Positions 1 to 9,196 of a stretch of DNA of 64,000 nt are shown here, piece after piece. The stretch comes from DASQFQ01 sp963722815. Its GTDB lineage: Bacteria; Actinomycetota; Thermoleophilia; Solirubrobacterales; Solirubrobacteraceae. The notes under the pieces are model-generated. The model worked only from the letters and a program-made list of their open reading frames with translations, had not been told where the DNA came from and did no database searches. Positions within the stretch are counted from its first letter, which is position 1. Each line of letters starts with the position of its first letter. The translations under genes and the position numbers were made by a program. The stretch spans positions 62,001-126,000 of the forward strand of contig CAVROM010000003.1 of the NCBI GenBank assembly GCA_963722815.1, in the 5' to 3' direction.

Positions 1-1
1 C

Positions 2-646
2 GTCACCCGCAAGCTCGGGCGGGCGGTCAACCGCAAGCGCGTGCTCAGGGTCATGCGCGAGCGGCGGCTGATCCAGCGTCGCCGGCGGCTGGATCGCCGC
101 CGCCGGCCCGGGTTCTTTCAGGTCACGCGCCCGAACGAGCTCTGGCATCTGGACATGACCTCGGTCTGGGTCGCCGAGCACGGCTGGTGTTATCTGATGG
201 CCGCGATCGATTGCTGCACCAGGGAGATCGTCGGCTGGCACCTCGAGCTGCGCTGCCGCGCGAAGGAGTCGATCGCGCTGGTTGAGCAAGCGGCCGCCGC
301 GCGAGCGATCCGGCCTCAGACGCTGACGCTGGGCACCGACAACGGATCCGCGTTCACCGCCAGGGCATTCAAGCTCGTGCTCTCGGGCCTGGGGATCGCG
401 CACCGCCGCGGCGGCTACCGCGACCCCGAGAGCCAGGCCTTCATCGAGTCCTGGTTCGGCAAGCTCAAAGAGCGCTGCGTCTGGCTGCACGAGTTCGAGA
501 CCCTCGACGAGGCCAGGGAGGTGATCGGCACTCACATCGACGGCTACCACCACCGCCCGCACAGCGGGCTGAACTACCGCACGCCAGCCGAGGTCGCCCA
601 GACCTGGGACGATGCCCTCGGAGACCTACAAACCCCCGCGGCCTGA
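2..646 (+). CDS. IS3-family transposase OrfB, 5' truncated by window edge
   Basis: Integrase-core (rve) transposase of an IS3-type element; it would catalyse strand transfer of its own IS. The reading frame is open from base 2, so the real start lies left of the window; the first GTG inside is at 41. The three acidic residues of the DDE core are visible: D in HLDMTSVW, D in GTDNGSAF and E in FIESWFGKLKERC, followed by the usual YHHRPHSGLNYRTPAEV C-terminus. The frame is intact up to TGA at 644-646. An IS1380-type remnant follows within 10 bp, so this is a patch of stacked insertion sequences. Family assignment is secure; the exact IS name and its ends cannot be told from here. Confidence 0.9.
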   Translation, partial: VTRKLGRAVNRKRVLRVMRERRLIQRRRRLDRRRRPGFFQVTRPNELWHLDMTSVWVAEHGWCYLMAAIDCCTREIVGWHLELRCRAKESIALVEQAAAARAIRPQTLTLGTDNGSAFTARAFKLVLSGLGIAHRRGGYRDPESQAFIESWFGKLKERCVWLHEFETLDEAREVIGTHIDGYHHRPHSGLNYRTPAEVAQTWDDALGDLQTPAA

Positions 647-654
647 GCTGACAA

Positions 655-1008
655 CGCCGCCGGGGAGCAGGCCACGAGCACCGCGACCACGCCGTCGTCG
701 AACAGGTCATCGCCGATCTCAAAGACCAAGCACTGCAGCACTTCCCCTCCGGCCACTTCTACGCCAACGCCGCCTGGACGGTGCTCGCCTGCCTGGCCCA
801 CAACCTGCTCAGGTGGACCCAGCTGCTCGGCCTGCCCGACAGCACCGTCCGCGCCGCCCGCACCCTGCGCCGCCGGCTGCTGCACGTCCCCGGTCGCCTC
901 ACCTCCCACGCCCGCGGATGGACGCTGCACCTACCCGCCCGCTGGCCCTGGCACGGCGACTACCTCAACGCGCTCAACCGCATCCGCGCGCTCCCCACCG
1001 CCGCCTGA
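655..1008 (+). pseudogene. 3' remnant of an IS1380-family transposase
   Basis: The open frame reads through a C-terminal IS1380 transposase region: HRDHAVVEQVIADLKDQAL, then FYANAAWTVLACLAHNLLRW, ending RIRALPTAA. It aligns by eye with the last ~110 residues of the complete IS1380 transposase at 41095-42447 (WTQALCLHGELA, LRYRLLHTAGRLAFHARQ, RLRALPPPVG) but is diverged, so it is a different element. The N-terminal three quarters, with the first catalytic residues, are absent, cut off where the IS3 element ends. It should be inactive. Confidence 0.75.
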
Positions 1009-1358
1009 CGGCGACACCCCCGCCTCAACGACACCAACTCGATCCCACGCCGCCGGCGTCGATCACCGCTGCGCCCCGATCACCCCGCGACGCTTCCGCA
1101 AACCCGCCAACCACGCCACCACCCCCCGATCTCCCCACCAGACCGAACCAGCTCGCCGCGATCAAGAGCACCACGCCCAATCACACCGCCGCACCACCGC
1201 ACCGGTGGATCCGGGCTAAGCTAAGACCTTCGCGAAGGGCTCCGAGCCAAACCGGTCGCCGCGAAACGGGGCACCTCGAGCCGCCGCCGATATATGCGAC
1301 AGCCTCAGGCGACAGCGAAAGCGACGCAATAGGGGGATCGTCGCGGTAGGCTCCGAGC
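1009..1358. other. Non-coding stretch behind the IS1380 remnant
   Basis: About 350 bp without a convincing gene. A long frame crosses it, but it encodes only Pro/Arg/Thr-rich sequence with no family features and looks like a GC-driven spurious frame. It probably holds the leftover terminal part of the IS and the promoter of the next gene. Confidence 0.4.
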
Positions 1359-1718
1359 GTGCTTGAGTTCGTCATCCGTCCGATCCGGTCGGTTGTCGGC
1401 TTGACCGAGCACGAGGTCGTCGACTCAGTGCATGAGGTCCGCGACATCGAAGCGAACATGCTCGACGCGGTGCGTGCGATCGAGAACGCCGCCGCCTCGA
1501 TCGAGCACCACGTCGGAGTTATCGAAACGCTCGCGACCTCCGTCGATCCCTTGCGGGCCTCGGTAGACCGTCTCTCGGACACGATGCAAGAGCTGGTGGC
1601 GATGTTGGCTCCGGTGGCAGCTGTCGAGCGCGACGTGCACCGCCTTGGGCACCTCTTCCACCATCACCACCACGAAGATCAGCCAGGGCTAGAGGGCGAG
1701 GGCGAGCCTAAGGCGTAG
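1359..1718 (+). CDS. Hypothetical helical protein with a histidine tract
   Basis: 119 residues from a GTG start, family not recognised. The middle (about residues 20-95) is strongly helical with heptad-like spacing of hydrophobics (DIEANMLDAVRAIENAAASI, then SVDRLSDTMQELVAML) and looks like a coiled coil or an amphipathic scaffold. Near the C-terminus is LGHLFHHHHHEDQ, a five-histidine run followed by acidic residues, which could bind metal. No signal peptide or clear membrane segment. It stands alone on the plus strand between IS remnants and the DUF1269-like gene. Confidence 0.6.
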   Translation: MLEFVIRPIRSVVGLTEHEVVDSVHEVRDIEANMLDAVRAIENAAASIEHHVGVIETLATSVDPLRASVDRLSDTMQELVAMLAPVAAVERDVHRLGHLFHHHHHEDQPGLEGEGEPKA

Positions 1719-1798
1719 CGGTCGTGACCAGCTGTCCGCGCGGACCTCAATGGGTCCTAGGCGCCGAGCACGCGCAGGGCACTGGCCTCCGCCACCAC

Positions 1799-1818
1799 AT
1801 CACCTGACTTGGATGATG
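1799..1818 (+). promoter_or_regulatory. Shared palindromic promoter element, site A
   Basis: ATCACC-N6-GGATGATG, about 75 bp upstream of the DUF1269-like start at 1893. The same layout (ATCAYC-N6-GGATGAT) recurs at 23937, 27176 (minus strand), 27958 and 31523, each time in front of a small stress-type gene. It looks like the binding site of a dimeric regulator. Confidence 0.55.
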
Positions 1819-1892
1819 CGCGTCGGGTCGGGAACCTAGATCGTGGGGTCCCGCACTTGATCTGCCCTACACGACGCAGAAGGGACCTACCG

Positions 1893-2363
1893 ATGGCCCA
1901 TCGGCAACTCGTACTCGCCTTCTTCCCGGATGAACTCGCCGCCGACAAGGCCGCGGCCGCGCTCAAGGATTCCGGGATCGCCCACCACGACGCCATCGGG
2001 ATCCTGGCCCTCGATTCCCACGGCAAGCTCAAGCAGGACAAGATCGGCGCACGAAGCACCGGCAAGGGCGCCGCCATCGGCGGTGCGATCGCGGTCGTCA
2101 GCACAGCTGTGTTAGGCCCCGCGGTCCTGGTCGGCGTGGCGGCGGGCGCGCTTCACCACAAGAACGTGGGGTTCAGTGACGCCGACAAGGCGCGCCTCAC
2201 CGTGGAGCTGAACGCGGGCAAGGCAGCGGTCGGTGTGATGGCCCACAGCGACACTGCGCCCGCGATCTCCGACAAACTAACCCAGCTCGGCGGCACGTCC
2301 AGCTCCCACGAACTTACCGACGAAGCCTTGCAGGCTGCGGCCGCGGACACCTCGACAGCGTGA
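1893..2363 (+). CDS. DUF1269-like protein with glycine-rich hydrophobic core
   Basis: 156 residues. The ATG at 1893 is chosen over upstream in-frame codons because AGAAGGGAC lies 8-9 bp before it and the protein then begins MAHRQLVLAFFPDELAADKA, a typical start for this family. An N-terminal alpha/beta half (residues 1-55) is followed by a Gly/Ala-rich hydrophobic segment (KGAAIGGAIAVVSTAVLGPA, about 60-85) as in DUF1269-type proteins, then a C-terminal alpha/beta half with FSDADKARLTVELNAGKAAV. Function unknown; relatives are often stress- or dormancy-associated. Promoter element A lies 75 bp upstream, tying it to the 24-32 kb cluster. Confidence 0.7.
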   Translation: MAHRQLVLAFFPDELAADKAAAALKDSGIAHHDAIGILALDSHGKLKQDKIGARSTGKGAAIGGAIAVVSTAVLGPAVLVGVAAGALHHKNVGFSDADKARLTVELNAGKAAVGVMAHSDTAPAISDKLTQLGGTSSSHELTDEALQAAAADTSTA

Positions 2364-2614
2364 TCGACCAAGGCGGCGCGGGGCCGCCGCGACAGGCAAG
2401 CATGGTGCCCGGCCAACGAGCTCGTCGAGGCGGCAAACGGGTCGACAGCGGTGAAGCTGCCATGCCATTTGAAGCGACCCACTCGACCGAGGTCGAGAGC
2501 AGATGGATCACGGATTGTCCTCTCTGGTGAACACGGGGACACCCGACGCCCTTCGGCTAGCTTCTCGGCAAAGGAGCTAGGACGATCTTCTTCAGGGCGC
2601 CGCTTCTCGGGTGA

Positions 2615-4240
2615 TCAATCGGCTGGGGCGGCGGCGACCGCCGCGGCCAGCCGGACCTCGCCGACCTGCACGTACTGACTCGCGCCGGGGAGCGCGTGCA
2701 GGGCGGCGACCACGCGCGGTATGCCCTGCTTGTCGACGAGCACCTCGAGGCGCAGCCTGGGTGCGAACTCGACCGTGCGGCGGTGACCTCGGATCACCTC
2801 GGTCCGTGGGTTCGCGCCGTAGAGGCTCGCCTCGGAGAGCACGATCGAGCTTGCGCCAGCTTGGACGAGCGCCTCACGCAGCTCGTCCGCGTCGTGGTGA
2901 TCGACGAGCGCGGTGACGAGGCGCATGTCACCGTTCCCCGCGGCTGCAGGCAGCATGGCCGGGGCGGGCTCGTTGGTGGGCTGCATCACTCCGGCGACGC
3001 GGTCGAGCGCATAGGCGGCCATCGCCTGTTGCAAGAGGTCGAGGTCGTCCTCATCTGCTGGCTCGACGCGGAGCCCGATCGTCTTCTCGACGGCCATCGC
3101 GATGACCCACGTCAGGCAGAACGAGAAAGCAACGACCACCACGACGGCCAGCGCCTGCTCGCCGAGCAGATGCGCGCCGCCGCCGTAGAAGAGGCCGTCC
3201 GCACCGATCGAGTTGATCGTCTTGCTCCCAAAGAACCCGAGGAGGAGCGACCCGAGAACGCCACCGATGAAATGAACGGCGATCACGTCGAGGGCGTCGT
3301 CTAGCCGCAGGAAGACCTTGAGCCGGAGAGCCAGGTAGCAGACCAGGCCCGCGAGCGCGCCGATGATGATCGCCGAATAGCTGGTCACGTAGCCCGCGCA
3401 CGGGGTGATCGTGGCCAGCCCGCCGACGGCGCCAGTCACCGCACCGAGGACAGTCGCATGACCTTCGGCGCGGTGTTCGATCAGCAGCCAGACGAGCATC
3501 GCGGCCGCGGCGGCGAGCTGAGTGTTGATCAGCGCCTGCGACGCCACGCCGTTGGCCTGCAACCCGTCCGCCGCGTTGAAGCCGAACCAGCCGAACCAGA
3601 GGATCCCCGCCCCGAGCACCACCAGCGGGATGGAATGGGGACGCGTCGCCGCGTTCGGCCACCGCCGCCGCCGCCCGATGACGAGCAAAAGGGCCAACAC
3701 CGCAGCCCCGGCGGCCGCGTGTACCACGAGCCCACCCGCCCAGTCCTGCGCGCCGCGCTTCGTCAGCCAGCCCGCGGGGCTCCAAAGCCAGTGCGCGACC
3801 GGCGAGTACACGATCACCGACCAGAGTCCGAGGACGACGCTGTAGCCCGCGAACTTCAGGCGGTCGGCGGTCGCGCCCGTGACGAGCGCTGGGGTGATGA
3901 TCGCGAACATCATCATGTAGGCGACGAACGCGAGACTCGGGATCGCGACACCGGAGACGACGACGTGCAGGTTGGGCGCCGGGCTCGAGTCGAGGTTCTG
4001 CAGCCCGGCCGCGTTGAGGTCGCCGAGCAGCCCGCCGCCCAGGTCGTTGCCAAACGCCAGGCTGTAACCGACGAGTGCCCAGAGGATGCTGATCAGCCCG
4101 AGCGGAATGATGTTCTGCTGGAGCATCACAAGCGTGTTGCGGCTGGAGACCATGCCGCCATAGAACAGCGCGAGCCCTGGCACCATGAAGAGCACGAGAC
4201 CTGCGCTTGCCAGCACCCAAGCTGTGTCGCCCGAGTTCAT
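2615..4240 (-). CDS. amt: Ammonium transporter fused to a degenerate P-II domain
   Basis: 541 residues. Residues 1-410 are an Amt channel that conducts ammonium across the inner membrane. The twin pore histidines are H174 (DWAGGLVVH) and H323 (DVIAVH), and the Phe gate region is seen in MMMFAIITPALVTGATADR. After a ~25-residue linker, residues 439-541 form a P-II-like (GlnK) fold: MRLVTALVDHHDADELREAL and RGHRRTVEFAPRLRLEVLV match P-II strands. The T-loop uridylylation tyrosine (TELYRG in GlnB) reads TEVIRG here, and the ATP-binding B-loop (TGKIGDGK) is missing. Gating would therefore be in cis and not controlled by GlnD. ATG has GAGGG about 6 bp upstream. Confidence 0.92.
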   Translation of the reverse strand: MNSGDTAWVLASAGLVLFMVPGLALFYGGMVSSRNTLVMLQQNIIPLGLISILWALVGYSLAFGNDLGGGLLGDLNAAGLQNLDSSPAPNLHVVVSGVAIPSLAFVAYMMMFAIITPALVTGATADRLKFAGYSVVLGLWSVIVYSPVAHWLWSPAGWLTKRGAQDWAGGLVVHAAAGAAVLALLLVIGRRRRWPNAATRPHSIPLVVLGAGILWFGWFGFNAADGLQANGVASQALINTQLAAAAAMLVWLLIEHRAEGHATVLGAVTGAVGGLATITPCAGYVTSYSAIIIGALAGLVCYLALRLKVFLRLDDALDVIAVHFIGGVLGSLLLGFFGSKTINSIGADGLFYGGGAHLLGEQALAVVVVVAFSFCLTWVIAMAVEKTIGLRVEPADEDDLDLLQQAMAAYALDRVAGVMQPTNEPAPAMLPAAAGNGDMRLVTALVDHHDADELREALVQAGASSIVLSEASLYGANPRTEVIRGHRRTVEFAPRLRLEVLVDKQGIPRVVAALHALPGASQYVQVGEVRLAAAVAAAPAD

Positions 4241-4432
4241 GTCCGCCCTCAGCGTCTCGACCGCGTTGGTTGCATGTGGGATCGGGAGCTGTCACCCGCC
4301 GCCGACCGTCGCATCAGCGGCGACGGACTCCAGGCCCCGCTCTCCGTTTCGCCTCCGAGTGAGAGCCGTGCCGGGGCCGGGAAACCGAGCGTGGTTTCTG
4401 GCCTCTCCGATGGCAGTTCGTTGAGCGTCAGA

Positions 4433-5889
4433 TCACGTCCGAGCCGGTCGGCGGTGCCGCGTCGTCGCTCCATGACGGGCGGCGCATGCGGTGGATGATC
4501 TGCGGCGGGAGGCGGCGAGGACGATCACTCCGGCGGCGACGATCAGGGCATACACCGCCGGCGACATGGACGAGAAACCGGCGGGGGGCGTCAGGCCGAG
4601 GACGATGGCGGACACGGCGGCGACCATGCCGACTCCGGCGATCGCCGGCAGTCCGCGGATCTTGATCGGGCGCTCGACGGTCGGGCTGGGTGCGCCGCAG
4701 CTTGATCGCCGACGCGAACATGAACAGGTACATGCCCATGTAGAGGATCACCGACATGTCCTGCAGCATCGCGAACGCGGACGAGGTGTTCGGGGCGACG
4801 ACGAACACGAGCGCGAGGACCGACACAACGGCGCCCTGGAGCAGCAGCAGCGGCGTCTGCACGTCGTTCTTGTTGGTCTTCTGCAGCCCGCGTGGCAGGT
4901 AGCCGGCGCGGCCGACGAGCCACATGCTGCGGCTCGGGCCGGCGATCCAGGCGATCGAGGCGGCGAAGGCGCCCAAGACCAGCAGGCCCCGACAGGATGT
5001 TGGCGACGATCGGGATGCCGAACCCGGCCGCGTAGGTGGTGAACGCCTGCGACGCGCCGGAGGTCAGCTCGAGGCTCGCGTCGGGAACCGCGACGGAGAT
5101 CGCCAGCGAGCCGAGCAGGTACATGACGAACACGATCGCGGCGGCCAGCAGCACGGACTTCAGGTAGTTGGTCGGCTTGCCCTTGAGATGGTCGATGTGG
5201 ACCGCGTTGACCTCGAGGCCGGCGAAGGCGATGAACGTCCCGACGATCAGCGCGATGCTCGACAGCCCGGTGACGGGCGGGGTGAGGCCGCTGATGCCGT
5301 CCCAGGGGATCTGATTGGGCTTGGCGTCGACGAGCCACGCGAACATGAACACGATCAGCGCCGCGGCGGGAAGGATCGTGCCGAGACCGAGGCCGATGTT
5401 GCTCATCCCGGTCGAGGCCTCCATGCCGCGCGTCACGATCGCGGTCGCGATCCAGAACACGACCAGCACCACGCGCCCATGTAGAGGCCGTTGGACGCGA
5501 GATCCGGGCCGGCCCAGCGCCGTGGCCAGCGCCGCGGCGCCGAAGGACAGCAGCGCCGGATAGAGGGTGACGCTGTTCATGAACACGAACCAGGTGGCCT
5601 GGAACCCGGACCGGTCGCCGTAGGCGTCCCGGACCCAGACGAAGATGCCGCCCCGGTTGCTCGTCGCGAGCTCTGCGGACACCAGTCCGACGGGGATCAG
5701 GAACATCACCGCGGGGATCAGGTAGACCGTCACGGCGCCCCAGCCGAACGTCGCGGAGTCGGAGAGCTGCGCGATGCTCCCGACGCTGGCCACCATGAGC
5801 ATGCCCAGCGCGGGCCATGCGATCCCGGCGACTGAGCCGCGCGTACCGCTGGGCGCTCGTCGCGGGCTCGGGTTTGGCGGTGGAGCCAT
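4433..5889 (-). CDS. APC-superfamily amino acid permease (frame broken several times)
   Basis: Twelve-helix APC permease for uptake or exchange of amino acids. The N-terminal part is clear (WPALGMLMVASVGSIAQLSD, then AELATSNRGGIFVWVRDAYG). The frame slips near 5510 and back near 5480 (the true sequence DLASNGLYMG appears in the other frame), then near 4990 (GAFAASIAWIAGPSRSMWLV continues in a second frame) and near 4680 (last helices SPAVYALIVAAGVIVLAA in a third). Each fragment keeps perfect family sequence, so these look like base-calling errors rather than decay. ATG at 5889 lies 3 bp after the previous gene, so it is the last gene of the malic enzyme operon. Confidence 0.75.
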
Positions 5890-5892
5890 CTG

Positions 5893-6309
5893 CTAGCCCG
5901 ATGAGGTGAGCGGGTCGAGGTCCTTGACGGCCGCGTTGTAGTGCGCCAGCTGCTGCGGGCAGTACGCCTGCACGACCAGCCGTCCGTAGGTCACCGCGTC
6001 GGTCGTGATCGACTTCGGCCGCCGCCCCGACGGGTTGCCGAGAAGGTCGTTCTTCTCGGCGGTGCTCAGCCCGTCGTCGAACACCTTGCAGACCCCGGGT
6101 GCCGTCGATCCGTACATCGACTCCGCCACGCCTACGGTGAGGTGCGGAGCGACGCCGGCGGACTTTGCCGAGGACACGAGCTGCTCGCGCGCGCTGCGGC
6201 CTCGGGCGTGTCGCTCGGCGCGTTGGCTGCGCCGCAGCCGGCGGCCGTCAGCGCACACCCGAGCGCCAGAATCGGCGACGGCCGTCGGCCGCCGCGCCGC
6301 GGCGATCAT
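5893..6309 (-). CDS. Small putative lipoprotein
   Basis: Begins with ATG overlapping the TGA of the glutamate synthase gene (TGATG). After about 12 residues the signal sequence continues in the +1 frame as ILALGCALTAAGCGAANAPS, with a lipobox-like TAAGC; the frame returns before GVAPHLTVGVAESMYGSTAP. So two compensating indels sit in the first 60 codons. The mature part (~100 residues, two cysteines, ending VKDLDPLTSSG) matches nothing I recognise. Probably anchored outside the membrane. It sits in the operon between the glutamate synthase-like gene and the permease. Confidence 0.5.
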   Translation of the reverse strand: MIAAARRPTAVADSGARVCADGRRLRRSQRAERHARGRSAREQLVSSAKSAGVAPHLTVGVAESMYGSTAPGVCKVFDDGLSTAEKNDLLGNPSGRRPKSITTDAVTYGRLVVQAYCPQQLAHYNAAVKDLDPLTSSG

Positions 6310-7931
6310 CAGACGTGCGCGGCCGCCACCGCCTGCGGTCGGAAGCTGTCGGGCGAGGCGGCGTCCCAGTAGCCCTGCAGCTGCTTCGCGGCGGTGGCGG
6401 CGAGGAGGTCGCCCGGCGGCCGGGAAGTCGTACATCTCGGGGAAGGTCATCACGCGTCCGCCGCCGCGGCCGTAGACCTGCTCGGGCCGCAGCTCGGTCG
6501 GGTGGTCGAGGCCCATCGCCGCGATCATCTCCGCGACGGCGTGGACGGTGTTGCGGTGGAAGTGGTGGACGCGCTCGGACTTGTCGGGCACGTCGAGCGC
6601 GCGCTGGAGCTTCGGGTCCTGCGTGGTGACGCCGACCGGGCAGCGGTTGGTGTGGCAGCGCTGCGCCTGGATGCAGCCGACGGACATCATGAACGCGCGC
6701 GCCGAGTTGCACCAGTCGGCGCCGAGCGCCAGCGCGCCGGTGATCGTCGCCGGCGCGTCACCATCTTGCCGCTGGCGCCGATCTCGATCTGGTCGCGGAT
6801 GCCGGCGCCGACGAGCGTGTTGTGGACGAGCAGCAGCCCCTCGATCAGCGGCGAGCCCATGGCGTTGGAGAACTCCAGCGGCGCCGCGCCGGTGCCGCCC
6901 TCGCCGCCGTCGACGACGATGAAGTCGGCGTAGATGCCGGTCTCGATCATCGCCTTGACGATCGCCATGAACTCGCGGGGATCGCCGATGCAGATCTTGA
7001 ACCCGACCGGCTTGCCGCCCGACAGCTCGCGCAGCTGCGCGATGAAGGCGCACAGCTCCCGCGGCGTCGAGAACGCCTTGTGGTAGGTCGGCGAGAAGAC
7101 GTCCTCGCCCTCGGGCACGAGCCGCGTCTCGGCGATCTCCTTGGTCACCTTGGCGCCCGGCAGGATGCCGCCGTGACCGGGCTTGGCGCCCTGCGAGACC
7201 TTGATCTCGATCATCTTCACCTGCGGGTCGGTGGCCCGCTCGGCGAACAGCTCGGGGTCGAAGTCCCCGTCCTGCGTGCGGCAGCCGAAGTAGCCGGTGC
7301 CGATCTGCCAGATCAGGTCGCCGCCGGGCTCGCGGTGGTAGGGCGAGATCCCGCCCTCGCCGGTGTCGTGGGCGAATCCGCCCATCTTCGCCCCGGTGTT
7401 CATCGCGCGGATCGCCGGCGCGCCGAGCGCGCCGAAGCTCATCGCCGAGATGTTGAGGATCGACGACGAGTAGGGCTGCGTGCACTGCGGGCCGCCGACG
7501 GTCGTCCGCAGGTTCTTCTCCGGGTCCTCGATCATCGGGTCGCGTGGCGATCGAGTGCGTCAGCCACTGTAGCCGGGCGCGTAGACGTCGAGCTCGGTGC
7601 CGAACGGCTTCTTGTCCTCGACGTCCTTCGCGCGCTCGTAGATGAGCGAGCGCGTGTCGCGGTCGAACGGCCGGCCGTTCTCGTCGCTCTCGACGAGGTA
7701 CTGGTGCAGCTCCGGCCCCATCGCCTCGAGCAGGAACCGCATGTGCCCGGCGATCGGGTAGTTGCGCAGGATGCTGTGCCGCCGCTGGGTGACGTCGTAG
7801 AGCCCGAGCAGCACGAGCGGCACGAAGATGAGCTCGAGCAGCAGGAACCACGGGCTGACGAACGCGAGGCCGATGACGACGAGCGCGAGCGCGATCGCGG
7901 CCCACAGCGCCTTCCATCCGATCTTTTCCAT
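6309..7931 (-). CDS. FMN-binding glutamate synthase-family protein (frame broken)
   Basis: GltB-type FMN/Fe-S domain without the glutaminase domain. The N-terminus has two membrane helices (about residues 5-50), then AGHMRFLLEAMGPELHQYLV; the core has SFGALGAPAIRAMNTGAK, SQGAKPGHGGILPG and VDGGEGGTGAAPLE (FMN barrel). The cluster motif follows as CIQAQRCHTNRCPVG, which normally binds a 3Fe-4S centre. Frame slips near 7550, 6755 and 6410; the true C-terminus (LQGYWDAASPDSFRP) lies in a third frame ending at 6309. ATG at 7931 is preceded by AGAGGA. Family members transfer electrons or aminate 2-oxo acids; the substrate is unknown here. Confidence 0.8.
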
Positions 7932-7945
7932 CGCAGCGTTTCCTC

Positions 7946-9186
7946 TCAGTCGAAGACGTGGCCGTGCTCGTAGCGCTCGTCGGCGCCCGCCGCCGCGGTC
8001 AGTGACGCGACGTTGTCGCGCGTGAAGAAGCCCTCGTAGTGGTGGCAGCGCTCGATGTACTCGGTGATGAGCAGCGAGTACGGCGAGCTCTTGGAGAAGA
8101 TCTGCTTGAGGTTCGGGTCGTCCTTGCACTCCCCGACGACGTGGGCGAGGAACGGGGTCCCCATCTCCGCCAGCTGGCGCACGACGTAGTCGACGTTCTT
8201 CTCGTCGACGACGTGCCCGTCCTGGACGGCGAGCGCCATGTGGTGCATGCGCCGGCCGAAGTTGCGCACGAAGTCCTCGGTCGGCATCGGCAGGTTCTCG
8301 AACGAGTTGACGAACGCCGGCGTGTTGTTGGCGGTGAACACGCGCGCCGGCGACTTCTTGTCGTCGTCGATGTCGGGATGCCGCGTGACGTTGGTCGACG
8401 AGTTCATCTCGACGATGTTGTAGGCGCCCCAGAAGTAGTAGGGGACCATCGTCAGGTACTCGAGGATCGCGTCCTCGCGGTCGCCGGCGAGGATCCGCGT
8501 CGCCATGTGGTCGAGCCCGAGCACGAGGCCCTTGATGCCGTGCGCCTCCTGCAGCTCGTCGGCGCGCTTGAGCATGTCGGCCTCGTCGTCGGCCAGCCGG
8601 AACTCCTCGCCGAGCCCCAGCGCGTCGACGTCGTCGATGTCGACGTCGACGTAGCCGACGCGGTTGTAGGTGTAGTCCGACAGGAACGTGAACGAGAGGT
8701 GCTCGCGCGAGTAGAGGCGGTTGGGCGAGTCGCCGTCGTAGACGAAGCGGATGTTCTGCGGCTCGAGCGCCTCGCGCACGCGGCCGTAGATGTCGGCCTC
8801 GTAGACCTCGCCGACGTAGCGGGCGTTGGGCTTGCGCGCGGCGAGCGGGTAGAGCTTGTTCCAGCGCGTCAGCGCGTCCTCGTAGTCGGCGCTCAGCGGC
8901 TCGAGCACGATCAGGCGCGGGAACTCGGGCCGCGACTGCAGGAAGTAGACCTTGTGGGTGTCGCTCAGGCGCGCGGTCGACGAAGCGGTAGGGGCCCATC
9001 GCGGTCAGCTCGGCGAGGTAGCGGACCGCGTCGCCGTGCTCGACCTGGACGACCACGCCGCGCATGTCGCCGACGATCTCGTCGAGGCCCGTCTCCTGCG
9101 CGGCGCTCGTAGATCTTGGTGAGGTACTCCTCGAAGAACGGGGAGTTCTCCTTGTCGCCCACCGGCGCGTAGGTCTGCAGATTCAT
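7946..9186 (-). CDS. HPPD-like (VOC-fold) Fe(II) dioxygenase homologue
   Basis: About 413 residues. The C-terminal half carries the three metal ligands of the 4-hydroxyphenylpyruvate dioxygenase family in order: H in GLDHMATR, H in RMHHMALAVQDG and E in LLITEYIERCHHYEGFF, plus the family signature LKQIFSK. The N-terminal half is more diverged (YVGEVYEADIYGRVREALEP), so the substrate need not be 4-hydroxyphenylpyruvate. The start is ATG 9186 with AAAGGAG upstream. The frame breaks near 9105 and 8970, with conserved sequence continuing in other frames. It lies between the pyruvate dehydrogenase and glutamate synthase-like genes with gaps of 10 and 14 bp, so it is cotranscribed. Confidence 0.7.
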
Positions 9187-9196
9187 CTCGCTCCTT

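Noticed and set aside
612..1349. Pro/Arg-rich 245-codon frame over the IS1380 remnant
   Set aside because: Out of phase with the recognisable transposase remnant and low in complexity; it looks like a frame artefact.
2696..3304. Long plus-strand frame opposite the ammonium transporter
   Set aside because: Shadow frame of a high-GC gene; composition rich in D, E, R and H with no family features. Similar long antisense frames over 3458-4498, 6822-7973, 8039-9112, 16671-18320 and 52553-56131 were rejected for the same reason.
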